From Maribellus luteus (GTDB taxonomy: Bacteria; Bacteroidota; Bacteroidia; Bacteroidales; Prolixibacteraceae): DNA of 64,000 nucleotides. Where the stretch lies: the NCBI RefSeq assembly GCF_003576475.1, contig NZ_QWGR01000013.1:81496-145495 (forward strand), in the 5' to 3' direction. Shown here piece by piece: positions 26,195-34,679 of the stretch. Both the position numbers and the translations under genes were made by a program. The notes under the pieces were generated by a model. That model made no database searches. It worked only from the letters and a program-made list of their open reading frames with translations, and was not told the origin of the DNA. Each line of letters begins with the position of its first letter. Position 1 is the stretch's first letter.

Positions 26195-26268
26195 CGGTGC
26201 GGACGGGACTCGAACCCGCGACCCCCGGCGTGACAGGCCGATATTCTAACCAACTGAACTACCGCACC
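26195..26268 (-). tRNA. tRNA-Asp (GTC), first gene of the pair
   Basis: It has the same 74-nt sequence and cloverleaf as the gene at 26091-26164, 104 bp upstream in the direction of transcription. The short spacer and single promoter suggest one transcript. Confidence 0.96.
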
Positions 26269-26314
26269 ATTTTTAATCATATTCTTTAAAGAACTACCCT
26301 TGTCAAAGGTGTTG

Positions 26315-26345
26315 CAAATATATACTTTCTTTTTTTTCCGGCAAT
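26315..26345 (-). promoter_or_regulatory. Candidate promoter of the tRNA-Asp pair
   Basis: On the minus strand TATATTTG (26315-26322) is an exact TAnnTTTG -7 box, and ATTG (26342-26345) 19 bases further upstream resembles the -33 TTTG. The first tRNA begins about 46 bases downstream. Confidence 0.6.
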
Positions 26346-26408
26346 ACAAAATAATATTTTTTTGAAATTTTTCACAACAAACTGAAAAACAACGAATTAC
26401 AACAAGAT

Positions 26409-27329
26409 TCACTTCACTTGCACAATATTTCCCACATCCAGTTGCCTTTCACCACTCCAACGATAGGCCGTTAGTACACCACTACCCGTAACGCAGGAGT
26501 CTACACAGCAGATATTAGGCTTTACAACAATTGGGCCTCGTCCCCTGCAATAATGCCCAAAGAACACAATGGGCGCATCATTCGGATATGGCTCATTTTC
26601 AGGAATTATCTGCAAAGGAACGGTATAATCAGGCAAGGTATATTTGCTTTCAAACGACAGGTTACGAAAGCTCATTCCCGCTGTTTCTTCCCACCAACGC
26701 ATCCTGAATGAACGTGGAGCCACCCCTTTGTTATTTACCACGTGTAAATCGGAAGGCATTTTTAACAAAATTCCTTTTGTGAGCAACCAAACGCTTTTTG
26801 TGATGTCATCGTCGGCTTTTTTATGAATGGTACGGAAGGTTTTCTTTTTGATCCTCCCCTCTTCATACACTGATGCTGCTATTGCCACAGCCTCATCCGA
26901 CCAGCAGGCATGAACAATTCTGATGTCACCAAAGTCGAGAAATAATGGCAAAGTACGCATCCAGTTTAAATTGTCTTTCCACTCCGCCTCCCTGGGCGAA
27001 GAAAACTCTTTAATGGTTTTGATCAAAGCAGGGTAATACCTGTTGGGCCGTTTAACCAGTAATGAATCCTGTTTATCAGTGAGGTGATAAATAATCGCAT
27101 TGATCTCGTGGTTTCCAAGAATAGCAAATGCATTTCCACTTTCAACCATCGATCGTATAATCTTAATGGTTTTGCGAATTTCGGTACCACGATTGATAAA
27201 ATCGCCTACAAAAATGGCTTTCCTGCCGGGATGAGAGAAACTGCCGTTTGTTTTTTCGTACCCCATTTTCTGCAACAACTTTTTGAGTAAAGTTGCCTGT
27301 CCGTGAACATCTCCGATAATATCGTACAT
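26409..27329 (-). CDS. Calcineurin-like metallophosphoesterase
   Basis: The 306-residue protein has all core motifs of the PPP-type phosphoesterases: GDVHG near residue 6, GDFINRG (about 42-48), GNHE (about 72-75), and His residues in VHACW and FFGHYC for the second metal. It resembles PrpE/symmetrical diadenosine-tetraphosphatase-like phosphatases, so the substrate may be a phosphoprotein or a dinucleotide polyphosphate. No signal peptide is present, so it should be cytoplasmic. It is a single gene ending about 140 bp before the first tRNA-Asp. Confidence 0.88.
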   Translation of the reverse strand: MYDIIGDVHGQATLLKKLLQKMGYEKTNGSFSHPGRKAIFVGDFINRGTEIRKTIKIIRSMVESGNAFAILGNHEINAIIYHLTDKQDSLLVKRPNRYYPALIKTIKEFSSPREAEWKDNLNWMRTLPLFLDFGDIRIVHACWSDEAVAIAASVYEEGRIKKKTFRTIHKKADDDITKSVWLLTKGILLKMPSDLHVVNNKGVAPRSFRMRWWEETAGMSFRNLSFESKYTLPDYTVPLQIIPENEPYPNDAPIVFFGHYCRGRGPIVVKPNICCVDSCVTGSGVLTAYRWSGERQLDVGNIVQVK

Positions 27330-27352
27330 ATTACTTCAGTATAGAAAGGCGA

Positions 27353-27396
27353 ATTTAAAAAAAAGTAGCTGTCTGCCTCTAGCAAACAGCTACTTT
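27353..27396 (-). terminator. Terminator of the Na+/sugar symporter gene
   Basis: The stem AAGTAGCTGT (27363-27372) with ACAGCTACTT (27386-27395) is followed in the minus direction by an uninterrupted T-run (plus A-run 27357-27364). It lies just past the stop codon at 27420. Confidence 0.85.
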
Positions 27397-27419
27397 CGCA
27401 GAATATTTCCCCTTAGTTT

Positions 27420-29081
27420 CTACCAGAAATAAGCATAGAAAATAAGGATGATACAAATAATAACAACCGAATTTATTACATCCCAGTGATTATAAGAACT
27501 TCTTGTTTCGGCTCGTTGCGCTGCCGTTGCCGATCCCATAGTAAGTCCGACAATGGAATGAGGATCCTTGGGTTTGGTAAAATAACTGATAATAACCATT
27601 GAAATAATTACCAAAAAGAACAGGTAAATTTCGTAATGAAGCCAATTGTGCGACAAGATCATTTTATAAATAAACGATGTTTCTTCAATCGATCCGGAGA
27701 AGATATTCAGTCCCAATCGAAGCATTCCGAGCGTAAACCCGATAATCAATCCCCACAAGCCTGCTGCCGGCGTTGTCTTTTTAGAGAGTATCCCGAGCAG
27801 GAAAACTGCCGCAATCCCCGGTGCCAGCAAGGACTGAACATCCTGCAGGTATTCATACAACACTTTCCCGATTCCTTTCATCACCGGAATCCAAAGAATT
27901 CCAAGCATTACAATAACAACTGTAGCAATTCGCCCCACCAGCACATAATGTTTTTCGGATGCTTCGGGTTTGTACTTTTTATAAAAATCGATCGTAAATA
28001 ACATCGCCGATGAATTAAACAAGGAAGCCAACGAACTCATTAAAGCGGCCAAAATTCCCCCGATAACAATCCCTTTGAATCCAATTGGAAGCAATTCTGT
28101 TACCAGGGTTGAGAATGCTGCATCGTTCGACGACAGGGTTATCAAACCTTTTTGATTTAATGCATAGGCAATCATGCCTGGTATCAGGAAAATAAAAACA
28201 GGCGTAAGTTTCAGATAAGCACCAAAAATGGCACCACGCCGGGCTTGTTTCATGTCGCGGCCTGACAGTACACGCTGTACAATAAACTGGTCGGTACACC
28301 AGTACCAGAAGCCAATAATTGCGGATCCCAGTATGACTCCCGTCCACGGAAAATCCGGATCGTTGTGCGAACGCATCAGGCTGGTCATTTCATCGCCGTG
28401 AACGGTTACATTGGCACGGGTAATCTCCATCAATTCATTCCACCCTCCTACTTTGATAAGCCCCAGAACCAGGATAGCAATGGAACCGATCAACAAAATC
28501 GGGGTTTGAAGTACCGATGTATAAAGCACGGCTTTCATTCCACCAAATGTGGTATACAGTCCGGTTAACACCACAAGTCCGATGGCACTTATCCAAAAGA
28601 AATCAATGTTATAGCCAAAGAAAGTGACATAGTCGATGTTAAAGACATCTTTAAAAACCACACCACCAGCATAAACTGTTACAGCAACTTTAGTGAGCAC
28701 ATAACTCACAATGGATATAATGGAAAGAAAAGATCTTGCCTGCGGATTATAACGTCGTTCCAGGAACTCGGGCATGGTAAATACTTTGCTTCGGGCATAA
28801 AACGGGACAAACAACCAGCCGAGCATCAAAATCATCCAGCCATGCATTTCCCAATGGGCCATTGCCAGGCCACTTTCGGCACCGGCACCGGCCAGGCCAA
28901 CCAAGTGTTCAGACCCAATGTTTGAAGCAAAAATTGAAGCGCCAATCGCAATCCACGTAGCATCCCTACCAGCCAGAAAATAGTCGGAGGTATCTTTTTC
29001 CTTTTGCAGAAGAACCCATACAATAATACCGATCAGCCCCAGAAAAAAAAGGCCCAGAATAATCCAGTCAAGAGTGCTCAT
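27420..29081 (-). CDS. Sodium/sugar (galactose or glucose) cotransporter, SSS family
   Basis: The 553-residue protein has about 14 membrane segments and the SSS signature. DYFLAGRDATWIAIGASIFA near the N-terminus and FWYWCTDQFIVQRVLSGRDM in the middle closely follow the Vibrio Na+/galactose symporter vSGLT. It would import galactose or glucose with Na+ across the inner membrane. It lies downstream of a second sugar transporter and galK on the same strand, which supports galactose. A terminator separates it from the MFS gene, so it probably has its own promoter in the 244-bp gap. Confidence 0.9.
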   Translation of the reverse strand: MSTLDWIILGLFFLGLIGIIVWVLLQKEKDTSDYFLAGRDATWIAIGASIFASNIGSEHLVGLAGAGAESGLAMAHWEMHGWMILMLGWLFVPFYARSKVFTMPEFLERRYNPQARSFLSIISIVSYVLTKVAVTVYAGGVVFKDVFNIDYVTFFGYNIDFFWISAIGLVVLTGLYTTFGGMKAVLYTSVLQTPILLIGSIAILVLGLIKVGGWNELMEITRANVTVHGDEMTSLMRSHNDPDFPWTGVILGSAIIGFWYWCTDQFIVQRVLSGRDMKQARRGAIFGAYLKLTPVFIFLIPGMIAYALNQKGLITLSSNDAAFSTLVTELLPIGFKGIVIGGILAALMSSLASLFNSSAMLFTIDFYKKYKPEASEKHYVLVGRIATVVIVMLGILWIPVMKGIGKVLYEYLQDVQSLLAPGIAAVFLLGILSKKTTPAAGLWGLIIGFTLGMLRLGLNIFSGSIEETSFIYKMILSHNWLHYEIYLFFLVIISMVIISYFTKPKDPHSIVGLTMGSATAAQRAETRSSYNHWDVINSVVIICIILIFYAYFW

Positions 29082-29230
29082 ACTTTCACGTTTATGGTTT
29101 GAATTTAGTTTTATTAAGCGTGAAAATAACTTTTATTTTTCAAAACAAAACATCGTTTTCATAAATAATCATCACCCTAAAACGGTAATTTTCACTCTTT
29201 TAAAAACGGTACAAACGGCTAGCTTCGGAA

Positions 29231-29267
29231 ATAAAAAAAGCCATTCTGTCGTACGACAAAATGGCTC
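29231..29267 (-). terminator. Terminator of the MFS sugar transporter gene
   Basis: The 13-base arms AGCCATTCTGTCG and CGACAAAATGGCT (one mismatch) flank a short loop, followed in the minus direction by a T-run (plus A-run 29233-29239). It lies 60 bp past the stop codon at 29326. Confidence 0.85.
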
Positions 29268-29325
29268 ATCGGATAATTCCGAATTGATCGAACTAATCTT
29301 TTACAAGATCAGTTTTTATATTTTC

Positions 29326-30615
29326 TTAGATAACTAAGTCGTCAGCTCTGCGGTGAACTTTACTTCCGATTAGTGCATAATACAGTAAGTAAGCCAGACC
29401 AATAAAGATTACCCAGTAACTTGGGATATAACCAGCAATGTCCGCTACTTTACCCTGGATAGCAGGAAGGATTCCTCCACCACAAACCAGTACCATAAAA
29501 ATACCGGAAGCAGCAGCAGTATATCTACCCAAACCTTCAACAGCCAGGTTAAAAATACTTCCCCACATAATAGAAGTAGAAAGACCTACCAAAACAATAA
29601 ACATTGCATTGATCGGAACTTCAGCCAATCCGAAAGAAAGAGCACCTGCTGCCGATCTTTGGAAAAGAGGCAATGAAACTTCAACTGAGGTGGGCGCCAA
29701 TATAGCACCAAGGATGAAAATCAGACCTATGGAAGAAGTCACACCCAACATGAGTTTACTTGACACTTTGCTACCAACCGAAGCACCAACCAAACGACCG
29801 GCCAACATTAGCAGCCAGTATGTACCGGCAACAAAACCAGCGGTTGTCTTCCCTACCGGGCTGTCAGAAAGCCACAGGTTTAAAACACCTGGAGTACCAA
29901 CTTCAACACCAACGTATACAAAAATGGCAACGGCTCCTAAAACGAAATGGCGGAATTTCAATGCACCGCTCATTAAATCACCCAATTTTTCAGTTGCTTG
30001 TTCTGCATGAGGTTCAGGAATACGTACGGCCATTAATACAAAGAAGATAACTGCAAAAACTCCCATTGCACTGTACATCAGCGGGAATACGTCAGTAATC
30101 TGAGCTTTGGTAGCTTCACCAATAAGGATACCTACAAAAGTAGGAGTGAAAGTAGCCATCACAGAGTTGAATGATCCACCCACCTGAATAAGCTGGTTGC
30201 CTTTGTTACCGCCACCGCCTAATGTATTCAACATTGGGTTTACAACAATATTCAATAAACACATTGAAAAACCTGCTACGAAAGCACCCAACAGATACAC
30301 AGTGAAAGCAGAAGACTGGCTGGCATACCCTGAAAGATACTGAATACCAATACCAATAAAACCTACTGCAATAGCGATCAGCGCAGTTTTCTTATAACCA
30401 ACACGTTGCAACAAGATACCACCGGGAATCCCCATTACGGCATAGGCAATAAAGTTTGCCATGTTTCCTAATAATCCCTGAAAGTTGGTCGCGCCAAACT
30501 GGTCTTTTAATACAATACCCATTGGCGCTGCCAAATTCGTTACGAATGCGATCATACCGAAAAGCAGGATCATCATAAAAATCGGCAATGCAAAATTTTG
30601 CTTTTTAGTCTCCAT
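29326..30615 (-). CDS. Sugar MFS transporter (FucP/GluP-like), probable galactose/glucose permease
   Basis: The 429-residue protein has 12 membrane segments of the major facilitator superfamily. FGMIAFVTNLAAPMGIVLKD at the start and the stretch ending NIVVNPMLNTLGG match the FucP/GluP group of proton- or Na+-coupled hexose permeases. Its place beside galK points to galactose or glucose. Upstream lies a 404-bp gap to galK; TAACTTTG on the minus strand at 30858-30865 could be its -7 box, but no -33 box is visible. Confidence 0.88.
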   Translation of the reverse strand: METKKQNFALPIFMMILLFGMIAFVTNLAAPMGIVLKDQFGATNFQGLLGNMANFIAYAVMGIPGGILLQRVGYKKTALIAIAVGFIGIGIQYLSGYASQSSAFTVYLLGAFVAGFSMCLLNIVVNPMLNTLGGGGNKGNQLIQVGGSFNSVMATFTPTFVGILIGEATKAQITDVFPLMYSAMGVFAVIFFVLMAVRIPEPHAEQATEKLGDLMSGALKFRHFVLGAVAIFVYVGVEVGTPGVLNLWLSDSPVGKTTAGFVAGTYWLLMLAGRLVGASVGSKVSSKLMLGVTSSIGLIFILGAILAPTSVEVSLPLFQRSAAGALSFGLAEVPINAMFIVLVGLSTSIMWGSIFNLAVEGLGRYTAAASGIFMVLVCGGGILPAIQGKVADIAGYIPSYWVIFIGLAYLLYYALIGSKVHRRADDLVI

Positions 30616-31019
30616 AATAAATGAAATTGATTTAAGTAGTTATAGATTCTTATTATTTACTTGAAATTTTAGTTTGAAAATATCCAGGAGAATAAACCAA
30701 CGCAGCATAGCAACAAAACACCTTCACTTTTGTCAGGAAACACATTGGGTAAGGTTGGTTTTGTAATTCGAAAGTCATGTAAAATATGCTTTAGTCAATT
30801 TAGGTTGAAAAACAAGCTTGGCAATCCCCAAAAGGAACCAAAATCATCTTTCGCCCCCAAAGTTAAAATAACATTCGAATCATCGTACTTTTCGACTGTT
30901 TTTTTTCACGTCGTTGTAGCACTGCTATTGACTTTTAACCACCCTCTGCGTTTTCGAATGTAGTGAAATCCTCTTCTTAACTACACCGGTAATTCTCCTT
31001 CAGTTTTCAATGAAACATC
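30616..31019. other. Intergenic gap between galK and the MFS gene
   Basis: A 404-bp AT-rich gap with no supported gene. The only thing of note is a possible minus-strand -7 box (TAACTTTG, 30858-30865), which would give the MFS gene a leader of about 240 nt. No terminator hairpin for galK is seen. Confidence 0.5.
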
Positions 31020-32309
31020 TTAAAGATCAAGTTTTACCGATCCTTTAGAACGAATAAACAGCTTGTGACAAGCACCTTCTCCGTAAACATGTTCCAGTGT
31101 TTTTACATATTCATCCAGTTTATCTTGCGGAACAAATGCCTGAATAGTACCTCCAAAACCACCTCCGTGAACACGCCACGCTCCCGATCCTTTAAGAATC
31201 ATTTCGCTTAAAGCCAATGCCAGGGAAACTACCTGCTCATCTTTATGTACCACGTCAAAAATATTCTGATTGTACATGTAAGAACTATAACCCGATTCAA
31301 CCACCATTTTCAGGAACGACTGAAAATCATTGTTTTCGAGTGCTGCAACCTGATCTACCACGCGCTGGTTATCACCTTGAAAATGGTAAGCACGCAAAAG
31401 AGCACGGTCGCCTGTTTTCTTGCGGATCTCAGGCATCTTTTCAACAATCTGTTCCAGCGTAACTTCTCTCAACACTTTGGCTCCCAGCTCTGCTGCCACC
31501 GATTTCATTTCGGTTGGAAGCGAAGCATATTCAGCCTGCGAAGCCGGATCGTCGTGGCCGCCGCCCACATCGGTAATTACCAGAGCAAATCCGGTTGAAA
31601 CAAAATCAAAATCAACTTCTTTTACGATTGGGTTGGCCGGATATTCAAAATCGATGGTAATTAAACCACCTACCGAACATGCGGTTTGGTCCATCAAACC
31701 ACAAGGTTTTCCGAAGTAATTATTTTCTGACCACTGGCCGATAATTGCATTCTCCACTGCCGACATTTTCCCGTCGTTGAACAGTTCGTTGATAATGGCA
31801 CCAATTAAAACTTCGAACGAAGCCGATGAACTAAGCCCGGAACCTTTGGGAACACGGCCTTCAATACAAGCGTCGAAACCGCCGATTGCGTAACCGTTCT
31901 CCTTCATTTTGGCACAAATACCTTTTACCAATGCGCCCGAAGTATAGAATTTTGATTCGTCGATGCTTAAATCAGACAGATCGACCTGGAACTCGGGATA
32001 ACCTGCCGATTTGATACGGATGGTATCACTTCCGTTTGCAGCAGCTACTGCAATGTTATCAAGGTTTACCGCTCCGGCCAAAACCCGCCCGTAGTTGTGG
32101 TCGGTATGGTTACCACCAATTTCGGTACGACCGGGCGAACTAAACAAAGTCAGATCATCCGTCCCGTAAGTTTTAACAAATTCATTCATCAAAGCCTCAT
32201 ATCTGTCGGCTTGTCCTTTCAATACCTTGGAATCGATTCCGTACAGTTCCTGGAATACAGGATTATTTCCACCGTTGATCTTTTCCAATAATGTGCTAAT
32301 GTTTGCCAT
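31020..32309 (-). CDS. galK: Galactokinase
   Basis: The 429-residue GHMP kinase phosphorylates alpha-D-galactose to galactose-1-phosphate, the first Leloir step. The galactokinase signature GRTEIGGNHTDHNYG is present near residue 60, the ATP-binding motif PKGSGLSSSASFE near 155, and the third GHMP motif VHGGGFGGTIQAF near the C-terminus. No signal peptide. It follows the GntR regulator by 65 bp, and an aldose-1-epimerase gene is divergent beyond that, so epimerase, kinase, regulator and two transporters form a galactose locus. galT and galE are not in this window. Confidence 0.96.
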   Translation of the reverse strand: MANISTLLEKINGGNNPVFQELYGIDSKVLKGQADRYEALMNEFVKTYGTDDLTLFSSPGRTEIGGNHTDHNYGRVLAGAVNLDNIAVAAANGSDTIRIKSAGYPEFQVDLSDLSIDESKFYTSGALVKGICAKMKENGYAIGGFDACIEGRVPKGSGLSSSASFEVLIGAIINELFNDGKMSAVENAIIGQWSENNYFGKPCGLMDQTACSVGGLITIDFEYPANPIVKEVDFDFVSTGFALVITDVGGGHDDPASQAEYASLPTEMKSVAAELGAKVLREVTLEQIVEKMPEIRKKTGDRALLRAYHFQGDNQRVVDQVAALENNDFQSFLKMVVESGYSSYMYNQNIFDVVHKDEQVVSLALALSEMILKGSGAWRVHGGGFGGTIQAFVPQDKLDEYVKTLEHVYGEGACHKLFIRSKGSVKLDL

Positions 32310-32374
32310 AATTTTTTTGTTAATTATCCTTATTGATTTTCTTTTTCTCTCTATTTAAATCTCTATCCTCCAAC

Positions 32375-33382
32375 TTATAAACTATGCCTGACTATCAGTT
32401 TCGCGGGATTACGAATCTGTCCGGTTCTTTTCGTCAGTACCATCTGCGCCAGGGTCTTCCCCATTTCATTAAAATCAGTAGAGATGGTAGTAATTCCTCC
32501 TGCCACCACCTCTTTCAGCGTAGTATCGTTAAACGAAACAATCCCAAACCGTTTTCCGAGTTTATATTTATATTTCTTGGCCATTTTTACCATTTCCACT
32601 ACGTCGCGGTCCGAAATCAGAAAATAAGCTTCGTACATGGATGGATTTACACCCGTCAACGATTTAATTACTTCGTGTTCGATATTCCGCTCGTTGCAGT
32701 ATTTCACAAAGCCGGCAACGCGCTCCACCGGTTCTTTTCCTCCCGGATTCACAAAGATCAGCTTCCGGTACTTTTTCAGTAAAGTACTACCCTCCACCAT
32801 GGCATCGTACAAATCCTGTTCAAAATCCTGGTAAACCACCGGGTAATTTTTCAGGTCCTTTTTTAAGCGGTCAAGAATGTAAACCTTGTCAGCCGGAAGT
32901 TTTGAAATAAGATGACTTATGTTGTCGAAAGTAGCCGGCATAATAATATAGGAAGTATAATTTCCTACACACTCAGCGATCAGGTTTTTAAAAACCTTGT
33001 AATTAAAATGATGAAAATAAACCTCTACGGTGGCCCGTCCTTTCAACGTATTAAACAAGGAATTGTACAGGTCTTCTTTAAATGCATTTAATTCATCAAA
33101 AAGAACAAATACCTTTTCTTCAATCTGCACCTCGGTGGTAGCTACGTAATACCCCTTCCCCGGCTGACTACGGATAATCCCTTTGGCCTTTAATTCGTTA
33201 AAAGCGACCAAAACCGTATCGCGGCTCAAGTTAAAGTCGGCACATATTTCATTGATTGAGGGAACTTTATCTCCCTTTTTGATTAAACGTCTTTCGATGG
33301 CCTGGTATATAGAATCAATAATTTGCCTGTATTTGGGCCTTGACGAACGGGAATCGATTCGAATAATACGTTTGCTAGCCAT
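32375..33382 (-). CDS. GntR family regulator with sugar-binding (LacI-like) domain
   Basis: The 335-residue protein has an N-terminal winged HTH of the GntR family (residues about 12-80, KVPSINEICADFNLSRDTVL, GIIRSQPGKGYYV). The C-terminal part resembles a periplasmic-binding/LacI sugar-binding domain (YIIMPATFDN, FGIVSFNDTTLKEVVAGGIT). This fusion is typical of Bacteroidota sugar regulators. It sits between divergent galM and galK, so it probably controls galactose genes with a sugar as effector. Tandem 8-bp repeats in the divergent spacer are the best operator candidate. Confidence 0.88.
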   Translation of the reverse strand: MASKRIIRIDSRSSRPKYRQIIDSIYQAIERRLIKKGDKVPSINEICADFNLSRDTVLVAFNELKAKGIIRSQPGKGYYVATTEVQIEEKVFVLFDELNAFKEDLYNSLFNTLKGRATVEVYFHHFNYKVFKNLIAECVGNYTSYIIMPATFDNISHLISKLPADKVYILDRLKKDLKNYPVVYQDFEQDLYDAMVEGSTLLKKYRKLIFVNPGGKEPVERVAGFVKYCNERNIEHEVIKSLTGVNPSMYEAYFLISDRDVVEMVKMAKKYKYKLGKRFGIVSFNDTTLKEVVAGGITTISTDFNEMGKTLAQMVLTKRTGQIRNPAKLIVRHSL

Positions 33383-33401
33383 TGGTTATAATTATGAAAT
33401 G

Positions 33402-33409
33402 CAAAAATA
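33402..33409 (-). promoter_or_regulatory. Candidate -7 box of the gntR-galK transcript
   Basis: On the minus strand TATTTTTG fits TAnnTTTG exactly, about 20 bases before the gntR ATG. No clear -33 box is seen. Confidence 0.45.
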
Positions 33410-33443
33410 GAAGTTTTTCTGTATAAAAACATGCTTTAAAACA

Positions 33444-33461
33444 CTACCAGTACCTACCAGT
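33444..33461. promoter_or_regulatory. Candidate operator: two CTACCAGT direct repeats 10 bp apart
   Basis: CTACCAGT occurs at 33444-33451 and again at 33454-33461, a spacing of one helical turn. They lie in the gntR/galM divergent spacer, upstream of the likely gntR promoter. Binding by the neighbouring GntR protein is an inference. Confidence 0.5.
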
Positions 33462-33544
33462 TAAAAAGCTTTTTTTGCAAATTTGTCAATTAACATTTCT
33501 ATCAATACAAAACGAATATATTTATTCCGGTTAAAACCTTATAA

Positions 33545-34585
33545 ATGATGAAGATTACAACAACTAAATTTGGGAACCTGAAAGATGGAACCGAAGTGCT
33601 TCTTTTTACACTTGAGAACAATTCAATTACCATTAAAATAACCAACTACGGCGGCATAATTACCTCCATTGACATGCCCAACAGAAACGGCAGTATCGAA
33701 AATATTGTTTGCGGATTCGACGATCTTGAAACATATTTAAGTGATGAATATTTGAGCAGCTACCCATATTTTGGAGCCATTATTGGAAGATGCGGCAACC
33801 GAATTGCAAACGGGCATCTCGAAATTGAAGGGACGACCTATGACCTGGCTGTCAACAATGGCCCCAATCATTTGCACGGAGGAGCCCTTGGCTTTGACCG
33901 CCGGCTTTTTGACGCCGAAGTAATCGATGAAAAATCGCAGGTAGGCGTTAAGCTCACCTATTTAAGTCCTGATGGTGAAGAAAATTATCCGGGCAACCTG
34001 AAAGTGACTTGCATTTACACCCTAAACGAACAAAACGAACTGGGTATTCAGTATTATGCTGAAACCGATAAAACCACCGTGGTAAACTTAACCAACCATA
34101 CTTATTTTAATCTTACCGGTTTTAAAGAAAACATATTGAACCACGAACTGGAGCTCACTGCCACAACTATGACCGAAATGATTGAGCAGATTCCGACCGG
34201 AAAAATTGTACCGGTAGTTGGTACTGCTTATGATTTCAACTCTCCAAAAAAGTTGAACGCAGCCGGGCTTGAAATGGGCTATGATGATAATTTTGTGTTT
34301 GACGATCAGGATGGAGAACTAAATTATATTGGCTGTTTAAGCGAAAACAACAGTTTTAGAAAAATAGAAATTTACACTACACAGCCCGGCATGCAGCTTT
34401 ACACCGGCTACTGGAATCCGGAATTAACCATCAACGGAAAAAAGAAATTCGGTAGTTTCTCAGGAGTTGCCCTGGAAACCCAACATTATCCTGATTCGGT
34501 TCATCATTCCAAATTCCCTACGGTTTTACTCAAGCCCGGAGAACTTTACGACGAAAAGACAGTTTATAAATTTATCACTGAATAA
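33545..34585 (+). CDS. galM: Aldose 1-epimerase (galactose mutarotase)
   Basis: The 346-residue protein interconverts alpha and beta anomers of galactose, feeding galactokinase. The catalytic His is in VVNLTNHTYFNLTG, another substrate His is in NHLHGG, and the catalytic Glu is in GVALETQHYPDSVHH. No signal peptide, so it is cytoplasmic. The start could be either of two adjacent ATG codons (33545 or 33548). It is transcribed away from gntR-galK and ends at a clear terminator. Confidence 0.95.
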   Translation: MMKITTTKFGNLKDGTEVLLFTLENNSITIKITNYGGIITSIDMPNRNGSIENIVCGFDDLETYLSDEYLSSYPYFGAIIGRCGNRIANGHLEIEGTTYDLAVNNGPNHLHGGALGFDRRLFDAEVIDEKSQVGVKLTYLSPDGEENYPGNLKVTCIYTLNEQNELGIQYYAETDKTTVVNLTNHTYFNLTGFKENILNHELELTATTMTEMIEQIPTGKIVPVVGTAYDFNSPKKLNAAGLEMGYDDNFVFDDQDGELNYIGCLSENNSFRKIEIYTTQPGMQLYTGYWNPELTINGKKKFGSFSGVALETQHYPDSVHHSKFPTVLLKPGELYDEKTVYKFITE

Positions 34586-34587
34586 GA

Positions 34588-34613
34588 AATGCCCGAAAGG
34601 GCATTTTTCTTTT
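34588..34613 (+). terminator. Terminator of galM
   Basis: AATGCCC (34588-34594) pairs with GGGCATT (34599-34605) around a GAAA tetraloop, followed by TTTCTTTT. Confidence 0.85.
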
Positions 34614-34679
34614 ATACCCTTTTATAGAAAGACATTTTTTCTATTTTTGACTTCCGTGAACTAAAAACTGTCCAACGTT

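Noticed and set aside
26170..26412. An 80-residue open frame on the minus strand
   Set aside because: It runs through an intact tRNA-Asp gene and has no ribosome binding site or similarity.
30730..30963. A 77-residue open frame in the galK-MFS gap
   Set aside because: Its composition is that of intergenic sequence, and a possible promoter for the MFS gene lies inside it on the other strand.
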